Assembly: GCF_963259705.1 (NCBI RefSeq)
Contig: NC_081852.1
Location: 58,962,859-59,026,858 of the forward strand
Reading direction: 5' to 3'
Origin: Myotis daubentonii
Taxonomy: Eukaryota > Chordata > Mammalia > Chiroptera > Vespertilionidae
DNA: 64,000 nt
Positions 56,103 to 64,000 of the stretch are shown here, piece after piece; position 1 is the stretch's first letter, and each line of letters begins with the position of its first letter. The notes under the pieces were generated by a model, which was not told the DNA's origin, did not search any database, and saw only the letters and a list, made by a program, of their open reading frames with translations. The position numbers and the translations under genes were made by a program.

Positions 56103-59100
56103 CTTCAATTTGGAGGCACAAAGGAGGCCATTCACACCTCCCCCGGCTCCAAGATGTCTCGGGGAGGGGTGGGGCTGTGTGGCTGGGGATTTGTCAGATC
56201 CTTTCATCTCCCCACCCCCACCCGCTGGCCGAGGCTGCGGGAAGGTGAGGGTGGCCCCACCAATGTCAGCTCCCAGCCTGTCCTGTGGGCTTCTGGGACC
56301 ATCTTCTTCGTTCTCCAAGCTGTCCCGGAGGTCTACAGCGCCAGACAGAGGCGACAGGTGTGCAACGGAGACAGGTTGCTTCAAGCTGGGGGAGTCAGCA
56401 TCCATCCTGCTTCCGTGACAGGGTGGGCGGCCAGTGAGAAGGAGGGAGTCTGCTGCCTCCAGGCGCCTGGCTGGGTAGGAATGTAAAGCAGGCCAGACGG
56501 GGCAGGGAGGGGCTGTCCAGAGAGGGACTGCCCGGCTCCTGTAGACCCTTCTGTCTGTGTTCCCAGCCCCCACCGAGCCCCTGGGCTGGGGTCCTTTAGG
56601 GTGCCCTAGGAGCTGCTGCTAAATTCCAGTGACTCAAAGGAGGAGGGGCCTGCTGGCTCAGGTCATGGGCACCTCCCTCCTCTGCTCCCTCCCGGGAGGA
56701 ACCGAGCAGGATGGACAACACAGCCACCGTCCTCTGCGGAGGGTCGAGATTCGGCTGCTGCCCCCTTTGTATTTGGGGTGTGCGTGGGGGGTGGTGGTGG
56801 TTATGCAGCAAGAGCTTCAGGGGGTGCCCTCGGGACGGTCACTTTGTCCAATGCTGCTTCACTCCTGACCTGGCCAGGTCGGCTTCCAGGGTTCGGCACC
56901 CTGGGGGACGCAGAGGGCGCAGGCAGGTGGGCCCAGCGGGGTGACAGCCCCTCTGACAACCGCCCCACCCCAGACCGCACATCACCGGGACCTCTCCTAC
57001 CTAGGCGGGCCTGCGCCTGTTTCCTGGACGCCACTCGGCAGACGCCTGTTAGGTCCACGGCGGAAACCCACCAACGGGCCCTCGAGCTCGGGCTCCGAGT
57101 CGGGTGCGGGCACGGGTCCGGCCGCCGAGCCAATGGCTGTTTTCCGTGCCGACTGTTAGGTCAGCAGCCTGGGGTCCTGGGGCGCTGGCGCCAGTCTGGG
57201 CCGGGCACCGACGGCCCCCCCCCCGGGTCCCCCTACGCCGCCTGTGGAATCAAAGGGCTCGCGGGCCCGGCCTCGGGATTAGCACCCAGCCCCACCTCCC
57301 GAGCCGTGCAGGCCACAAGGGGCTAGAGATGTGGGAGCCGGACCCACACGGGCACAGCGGGAACCGGCCGGCGCTGACCCAGGTCTTCCTCCAACCCCTG
57401 CACCGGCTGTGTCCGGTCACCAGACCCCGCGGGGTGAGGCTGGGGATCTGGGTCACTGGCCTGTGTCCCGAGTGGGGACCTGCGCAGAGATCCTCTGGGA
57501 CTGACGGGGTGGGGGTGCCTCACAAACCCGGCAAAGGGAAGACTCCCCACCCCCAGGACGGCTCCACGTGCAGACAGGCCTCCGGCTGAGGAGCACCGCT
57601 GGGTGGGAATCCCGCACTGTGCGCCGGGCGCCCAACGTGCTAATTTAGGAAACGTCCGCCATTAACCTGCCCCAAGCTTTCCAACGCCGCGTTCAGCACC
57701 TCCTCATTTCTGATCTTTCAGGACTTTGGCCTCTGACCCCAGACACACACCTTTCCCAGCACCCCATCTCTGCCAGGCGGCTTCCTCCCTAATCCAGACC
57801 CTCCTGCTTTCCCTTTCCCGCTCCCTTGCCTACACCGCCGCCCCCTACCCGTTCCATAGACCCAAGGTGACCCAGCCTCAGCAGGTCAGAGACCCCTCCT
57901 TCCTGGCTGCTGCCTGGCTGTTCCCTGCAGCACTGCCTGGTCTCCGGCAGGCTGTCCCCCAGCGGCTGGCTCCTGTCCAGTGGGGTCCCTCCCGCTAACC
58001 CCAGTGACTCTGTGCCACGCGTGCCTGGCGGCAGCTTCCTCACGTGGCTTTGGTGGAGCATTCGGGGCAGCCTGGACCCCCTCCCCCACCTCCCACTCCC
58101 AGTTCCGGGAGCCGCACCCTGGGGTGTCTGCCCCTCTTCGGAGACCAGGTGATTGCGGGCGTGGCCTCGGCTCTGGACCTTTGGCCCCAATCCCACGCCT
58201 GCACGACTCGGAGTCGCCTCCTGCCGGTCTCTGCAAGGGTGACTGGGCCTGGAGGTGAGTGGTAGATGCGCTCCTCACACTCAGACCCCCGTCTGTCACT
58301 CGGAGGCTTAGCAGCCCCGCCCCCCACGGCCGTTCCCATGGCCCCAGCCCTGCACCCCACACTGGGCCCGGGGTCCTGCTGCCTCAGCCCCGCCCTGTTC
58401 TTGCTCATGCATTCACTGGCCTGCCACTGCACACTCCATCACTCACAGGGGCATTCCTGCCCCTCCACTCTGCCTTGCCCCTCCCTGAGCCCCCCCGAGC
58501 CTACCCTCCTAGCCCCTTTGTCCCTCATACTCCCCTTGGGCCCTTCCTCGTGGCCCCCAATTGCTTGTTTGTGGAAAGAACCAAGGGGTGGGTGGGGGCG
58601 AGGTGGGCATGACCCCACCCCAGCTGGGTGAGAGTCTGGGAAGAGAGCACCTGGTGGGTGGATGGGTTGGAGGTGGCAGATTCTCAGGTGGAGGGTGTGA
58701 TGAGCCAGCTCCCCATCTTCCCCCCTCAAGCTCATAGTGGAGGACGGCTCATTTCTGACTGTCTGGGTCCCCATGTCCTTGGCTGGGCCCCTCTCCAGGC
58801 AGAGCTTCCCCTGCCGCTGCCACAGGAAAGGTGGGGCGTGGGCCCTGCCTCCCTCTGCCCACCTCCATCCTGCCCTTGGGAGCTGGGTGATGGGAAGGGA
58901 CCAGTGTGGACTCTTAAGTCCTGGGACCCACTGCTCCCACAGGCATCACAGGGCTTGGAGGCCAAACCTGCCCCCTCCTCCCGCCCCCTCCCAGAGGTTC
59001 TGTGAAGCTGTGAGAAGTCGGGGACCCAGGAGCCATGCAGGCCCATCATTCCAGCACAGTGGGCACCCGAGGGCATGCCCCGCTGTAAAGGTAAGAAGCG

Positions 59101-59628
59101 TGGACGGTGAACACACGTCATTGAGGGCCAGGTAGTGGTCTGCATGACGCGGGTTAAAGACACCATAATGGAATGGGGGCTTTTAAAAAAGGGTGAAGAG
59201 ATAGAGGGATGAGGACCCGTGTCCTGTCCAATGGTGGCCGACCGCGGTGTGAGAGCGGCCGCTGTGGAGAGAATCTTAGGCTCTAGGTCTTTACATTTAG
59301 TTCAATTCCCTTTCACCAAAGTCAAATTTAAAGGCAACGTTCTGAAGGTATGACCTTAAACCAAGAACAGGTAACACTAAAACACAACAGAATTTTACGT
59401 AAGGACTGACTGGAATCGGAGGCATAGGTGTGCATTTAAATTAATTTAGATGAAAACATTTAGTGTCAGTCTCACCGGCCACATCTCGAGGGCTCAGTGA
59501 CACGTGGCTGGTGGTTGTCGTCATGGACAGTGCAGTTCTAGAACTTTCCCACCCAGGAGTCCAGCCACACCGTGTTGCTCTCGGCGCACACGGAACAGCC
59601 GTGGAACCAGACAACTCTGACAATAGGA

Positions 59629-59863
59629 CAGTGATGGCAAACCTATGACACGCATGTCAGAGGTGACACACAAACTCATATTTTTGGTTGATTTTTCTTT
59701 GTTAAATGGCATTTAAATATATAAAATAAATATCAAAAATATAAATCTCTGTTTTACTAGGGTTGCAAATATCAAAAAATTTCTATATGTGACACGGCAC
59801 CAGACTTAAGTTAGGGTTTTTCAAAATGCTGACACGCCGAGCTCAAAAGGTTCACCATCGCTG
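59629..59863 (+). mobile_element. Nonautonomous hAT (MITE), copy 3
   Basis: CAGTGATGGCAAACCTATGA at the start and AAAGGTTCACCATCGCTG at the end, with exact 8-bp duplications CAATAGGA (59621-59628 and 59864-59871). Same orientation as the copy at 35208. Confidence 0.95.
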
Positions 59864-60539
59864 CAATAGGAGGAGCAGTGTTGCGTCTGGATAAATAAGG
59901 TGGGAACAGTGACCCCGGGGTCTTCAGGAAGGGACCCCCTCCTCTGAGACTCTTGTGACAAACATGACAGCTAGTGCAGATGGCAAACAGCCATGGGAAG
60001 AGCTCCGTGGTGACGGGGAGGCGGGACAGGCTCAGGCCCATGTGGGAGTGAGTACAAGACTGAGTCACATGGCGCTCTGACGGCCTGGGTGGCCCCGGCG
60101 GCGGGAAGGCAGAGCTGCCAGCGCAGGAGGCTGCAGAAGCGAAGCCGTTGGGTAGGGCACAGGACCTTCGCCTCTGTTTGCGAAGCCCACTGGCTGCCCA
60201 CCCAGAAGCAGACTGGCCTCTGAGAGTGCGTACGCCCTTGCCCCAGTCCTGCACGATGGACGGATGGTGACGAGGATCCAGGTGAGTTCCAGCGTGGGCC
60301 TGACTCAGTCTGAACACACAGTGGGTGGCACTAAGAGGACAGGGATACAGGGAAAAGCCAAGCCAGCCCCGGGTCCCTGAAGCCGTACCCTCCCGTGGTC
60401 ACTGCAGGTCATCCGACCTGGCCAGGGACACAGGCGACGTGCACTCTGAAGGGCCTCAGCACACCACAGAGAATGCAGGGTGCTCGCTAGGAATCGGCAC
60501 CATCTGTAGAAACACTAGCTAGATGGCCCACCCTGCCAC

Positions 60540-61072
60540 TGGACAGTGGGCGTCCTCCTCAAGTGTGGTGCTGCTGTACCTGCACGTCGCTGCAAGGTGC
60601 CAACCGCACCCACTGGGGCAGCCGCCATGTCCATCGCAGCCTCATTCACAACTGCCAAGAGACAGAAGCAACCCGACGGTTCACACATGGATAGAGAAAA
60701 CGTGGTCCATCCACACACGGGAGTATTATTCAGCCTTAAAGAGAAAGGACATTCTGACACAGGCCACCACGTAGATGGACCCGGGGGACAGCATGCTCGG
60801 TGCAATAAGCCAGTCACAAAGGACAAGCACTGTGAGATTCCACTTCCACGAGGAGCCGCGTTCACAGGGTGGAATGCTGGGGTCCAGGGGCTGGGCGAGA
60901 GGATGGGGAATGAGTGTGTCTGAGGGGGACATGGTTTCCGTTTGGGAAGACGAAGAGTTCTGGGGATGGATGGGGTTGCTGCACAACAGTGTCATGTCCT
61001 TGCTGCCACTGAACTGCCCACTCGAAAACAGGTCATGTGACTTGTACGTGTATTTACAATAAAAGAAAAAAT
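60540..61072 (+). mobile_element. LINE-1 ORF2 end / 3' UTR fragment
   Basis: Typical L1 phrases in eroded form: CACAACTGCCAAGAGACAGA, AGCAACCCGACGGTTCACAC, ATGGATAGAGAAAACGTGGT, AGTATTATTCAGCCTTAAAG, AGATGGACCCGGGGGACAGC, GCAATAAGCCAGTCACAAAG. Ends with CAATAAAAGAAAAAATG. Frame is broken; no intact protein. Confidence 0.85.
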
Positions 61073-61361
61073 GCGACCGGAACCCCCTTAGTGAGACGGA
61101 ATGGGGACTAATCTGATAGCGGCCCTGGGAGGCTGCTGGAGACACTGCCCAGCACCGGGGGTCAGGCATAGGGAGAGATGGGCCAAGGGCTGGGGATGCT
61201 GGTACCATTGGGGTGTGTCCACCTCACCTCACATTCCCAGAGCCAAACCCAGGATGCCCAGCATAAGACACAAAGCAACATGGGTACCTGCCTCACCTCA
61301 CAGCCCCCCAGGAACCCCGGCCGAAGGGGATCACAGGCCTGCTGGTAAGAAGACACATAGG

Positions 61362-61560
61362 CCCTAGCTGGTTTGGCTCAGTGGATAGAGCATCAGCCTG
61401 TGGACTGAAGGGTCCCGGGTTTGATTCAGTCAAGGGCACATGCCAGGGTTGCGGGCTCAATCCCCAGTAGGGGACATGCAGGAGGTAGTCAATTGATGAT
61501 TCTCATCTTTGATGTTTCTAACTCTCCCTCTCCCTTCCTCTCTCTAAAAAAAAAAAAAAA
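61362..61560 (+). mobile_element. Ves-type SINE, full length and little diverged
   Basis: CCCTAGCTGGTTTGGCTCAG, GTGGATAGAGCATCAGCCTG (A-box), GTCCCGGGTTTGATTCAGTC (B-box), AAGGGCACATGCCAGGGTTG, CCCCAGTAGGGGACATGCAG, CT-rich run and CTCTCTAAAAAAAAAAAAAA. One of the cleanest copies in the window. Confidence 0.93.
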
Positions 61561-62343
61561 GAAAGACATTTGGGCATCACCAGGGCAAAGATGGTAGAGA
61601 AACTAGCCAAGGGAACCACCCACAGCCAGCATCTCTCCCCTCCAGGTTGGAGGAACATACTGCTGTCCAGGCAGGAGCGTGCAGATTACTCCAGCATAGC
61701 GCCCAGGAGGCTGCAGACCTGACCCATAGTCCACGTGGCACTAAGGCCCATGGGTTTTCCTAGTGTCCTCAACTATCTCCAACTGAGAGGTTTTCTCCTG
61801 CCCCAGAACAGTTCTTCTCCAGGGCAGAGGGTCCCTAGTGACTAGAGTGATGAACACACCAAACAACAAGCTCCCCACCCACGGGGGTGGGCAGGTTTGC
61901 TGGGATTCTGTCGCCCCCCGAGTGGGGGTTGGGGGTATGTTTGCAAGCCAGACTCTTCACCCAACAGGCTTCCAAGCAACCTGGCCATCCTTGGGGACCG
62001 CAGCAGGGGCAGCCTGGAGCTGAGGCAGCTTAGAAACGAGGTGACCCACAGGACTGGTCGCCTGCAGAATCCCCAGGGCCTGCCATCAGCACACAGCTCA
62101 GCTTGGCTCACCAGGGCACCCTGCTGGCTTGAGGGTCCAACTGTGGCCTCTCTGGCAGTGTCTCCTGAAAGGGGCTGGGGAGGGGCTGCAACCCCACTAC
62201 TCGGAACCCCCCACACCCCGCCCCGCCCCGCCATAAGGCCAGCGGGAGTCCCTAGCTTTTCGGGCCCCAAGCAAATCGCTTTAGTCTCTGTGAATGAGTC
62301 CCTAGTTGGTGAAAAGCTCCCCACCCCACATTCTCCTCCAGCG

Positions 62344-62364
62344 CCGGTATTGTTATGCTGGTGA
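62344..62364. promoter_or_regulatory. UTF1: Sox/Oct composite element of the UTF1 3' enhancer
   Basis: TATTGTTATGCTGGTG (62348-62363) matches the Sox2/Oct4 composite of the UTF1 downstream enhancer described in mouse (CATTGTTATGCTAGTG), with two transitions. It lies about 0.7 kb beyond the UTF1 polyadenylation signal, close to the spacing known for mouse. The octamer half here is ATGCTGGT. Confidence 0.7.
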
Positions 62365-63073
62365 GGCGCCTCAGGCTACTTCCTATCTGCCTGGGCAGGG
62401 GGCTCCTGGGTCTGGCTCCACCCAGTCTCCTTCCAGCCAGACTCATTGATGGAATATAGGATTCTCAATGACCATCTGGGAAAACATTCTCTGCGATTTT
62501 GATAAAAACCCTCTCAAAATTGCAAGGATCCTGGCCTCAGCCAATGTCAAGTCTCAGATTCCCCCAGCCCCTGCCACCTGGACCCACCCAGGCCAGTCAC
62601 CACCCTGGGGACAAAACCAGCCCCTTCCTTGGGTGAGCATCAGTCTCCTGCCTGTGTGTCCCAGCACCTCTTCCACCTTCCCCCACAGGCTGGGGCAGAG
62701 CTCACGCCACACCCCGGATCCTACAGGTGGGGCCCTGCGTACCCACCCCTCCTGCTCAGCGGGGCTCCCAGGGAGGGTGCAGGTAGTGCTCACCCCCAAG
62801 GCTGTTTTGTGCTGGTGGGCAGTCTGGCGAGACCAGGAGGATTCCAACCTCAGATTCCACAGCCCTTCCCTCTGGAAACTGGCCCCCAGGTGAGGCCCTG
62901 GCTAGCGACGCACCACTCCTGCCCAACCACAGCCCGCACAGGCCCCGCGGTTCCTCCTGCCCCTCCCCAGGACCCCAAGGCCATTTTAACCTCGCCCTAC
63001 CTGCAGGGGACCATTCCTACCTAGGCGGGACCTGCACACACTCACAAGGCTACGTTGGGAAAAGCAACACTTT

Positions 63074-63079
63074 TTTATT
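63074..63079 (-). terminator. UTF1: UTF1 polyadenylation signal (AATAAA on minus strand)
   Basis: TTTATT on the plus strand, 54 nt beyond the UTF1 stop codon (63133-63135). Confidence 0.85.
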
Positions 63080-63132
63080 GAACGTACCTAGAGGTGTGGG
63101 GGGAGGGCAACAGGACGGGTCTGGGCCAGGCC

Positions 63133-64000
63133 TCAGGGGCGCGGGTCCCCCAGGACACCCCGCTCGGCGGCGGCGCTGCCTAGGATGAAGCCCACCGCCA
63201 GGGACACGGTCTGGTCGAAGGAGCCGCGCAGCTGCTCCACGTGCTGGTTCAGGGTCAGCAGCTGGTCGCGCAGGGGGCCCAGGACGGCCACGATGTCGCC
63301 CAGGTGCCCGAGGGTCTGCATGAGGGCGGCGTTCAGCGATGGGGGTGCGGCCTGCGGGGGCCCGTGGGTCTCCTGGCGGCTGGGCGGCGAGTCGGGCTGT
63401 TCCCAGGCGGGGTCCAGGGGTGGCGGGGAGCTGGGGGCGTGGGGGGGCGCGTGGTTCTCGGAGCGGCCCGGCGCAGGGGTTAAGGAGGGGAGCGCCGTCG
63501 GCGAGCCCGGGTCGCGGGGAGCCTCGGAAGGCTTGGATGGGGACGAGCTGAATCTGAGCGACCAGGAGGCGTCCACGTCGGAGTCGCGGGCCGCGGGCAT
63601 CGACGGAGCGTCTGCAACGCGGAGTGGGTGGAGGGTTGGGCACCCGGGCCGCCGCCGCTCCCCCATCGCCAGTCCCCTCCCCCCCACCCCCCTCCCCGGT
63701 CTCCCGCCCGGCCCTCCCGCCCCTCCTCCACTCCACCTACCCCGCTCGGCGGGCGGACCGGCGGGCGTACTGGGGACCGGGCGGCGGCCGCGCGGGGGGC
63801 GCCCGGGCCCGGGGGAGCGGCGGCGGCCTCGCTTGCTCCCGGTGTCGCCAAGCAGCCCCATGAGCTCGCGGATCTGCGCGTCGAAGGGTCCGGGCGGCTG
63901 GTCGTGCGCCTCACGGAGCTTGTCCTTGAGGAACTTGTAGCGGCGGCGGCATTGCGCGGGCGTGCGCCGCACCTGCTGGCGGGCCAGCTCGGCCGACACG
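63133..64000 (-). CDS. UTF1: UTF1, undifferentiated embryonic cell transcription factor 1 (5' part off the right edge)
   Basis: Exon 1 (partial, 64000-63741) and exon 2 (63611-63133) are joined across a 129-bp GT-AG intron; the junction gives [12 protein letters not shown] in frame. Exon 1 carries the end of the Myb/SANT-like DNA-binding region ([20 protein letters not shown]) and exon 2 ends with the conserved C-terminal segment [20 protein letters not shown] and [13 protein letters not shown], which forms the leucine-zipper-like activation and dimerisation region. The apparent start near the window edge is not the true start: codon 63999-63997 is the Val of the RRVSAxLA motif and the protein continues to the right. 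UTF1 is a chromatin-bound factor of pluripotent and germ cells. Confidence 0.96.
   Translation of the reverse strand, partial: VSAELARQQVRRTPAQCRRRYKFLKDKLREAHDQPPGPFDAQIRELMGLLGDTGSKRGRRRSPGPGRPPRGRRPVPSTPAGPPAERGRWSGGGAGGPGGRPGRGVGGRGLAMGERRRPGCPTLHPLRVADAPSMPAARDSDVDASWSLRFSSSPSKPSEAPRDPGSPTALPSLTPAPGRSENHAPPHAPSSPPPLDPAWEQPDSPPSRQETHGPPQAAPPSLNAALMQTLGHLGDIVAVLGPLRDQLLTLNQHVEQLRGSFDQTVSLAVGFILGSAAAERGVLGDPRP

Larger units (their letters stand above)
56105..62335. other. VENTX-UTF1 intergenic region
   Basis: About 6 kb. It contains a CpG-rich patch (about 57030-57460) with a CCAAT box, one hAT MITE (59629), an L1 3' fragment (60540-61072) and a full-length SINE (61362). Many chance ORFs, none with a recognised domain. 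An AT-rich patch at 59277-59460 holds nothing I can name. Confidence 0.55.

Noticed and set aside
61362..61440. tRNA-like A and B boxes that could suggest a tRNA gene
   Set aside because: These belong to the head of a Ves SINE; no tRNA cloverleaf can be drawn, and the same head recurs in all other SINE copies.
63997..63999. A start codon for UTF1 at the right edge
   Set aside because: The codon is GTG (Val) in the middle of the conserved DNA-binding region; the true start lies beyond the window.

Overview
This window is mammalian nuclear DNA, most likely from a vespertilionid bat. It carries at least twelve tRNA-derived SINEs of the Ves type. It also carries several short hAT transposons with clean 8-bp target duplications and one SPIN-like hAT, a combination typical of vesper bats. 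The genes are intron-rich with GT-AG splice sites and CpG-rich promoters. The gene order matches human 10q26.3 read in reverse, a GC-rich, minisatellite-bearing subtelomeric region in human.

Layout, left to right: ZNF511 (minus, its last exon lies off the left edge) and TUBGCP2 (plus) share a CpG-rich bidirectional promoter near 2.3-2.5 kb. TUBGCP2 ends at 19.4 kb. ADAM8 (plus) occupies 21.8-33.7 kb with 24 inferred coding exons. A SPEF1-like calponin-homology gene (plus) follows at 34.0-39.8 kb. A 10.5-kb intergenic stretch holds simple repeats and a 0.7-kb minisatellite. The miR-202 precursor and its host transcript (plus) lie at 50.7-51.4 kb. The homeobox gene VENTX (minus) spans 52.6-56.0 kb. 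The 3' part of UTF1 (minus) lies at 63.05-64.0 kb and runs off the right edge; a Sox/Oct-type element that matches the known UTF1 enhancer lies just beyond its 3' end.

The genes do not form one pathway. They are a microtubule-nucleation subunit (TUBGCP2), a transmembrane metalloprotease (ADAM8), a putative ciliary microtubule protein (SPEF1-like), and a gonadal/germline and pluripotency cluster (miR-202, VENTX, UTF1). Exon boundaries were read by eye from splice sites, frame and remembered mammalian orthologues. The reconstructed lengths are 905 aa for TUBGCP2, 838 aa for ADAM8 and 257 aa for VENTX, and each model closes without a frameshift.

The most interesting observations are: a miR-202 whose 3p arm has lost its let-7-like seed hexamer while the hairpin pairing is kept; a decayed second copy of ADAM8 exon 3 inside ADAM8 intron 2; a SPEF1-like gene with a GC donor and X-box-like promoter elements; compact promoters for VENTX (TATA, octamer, GATA) and the miR-202 host (NR5A1 half-site next to a TATA-like box); and the preserved UTF1 Sox/Oct element.
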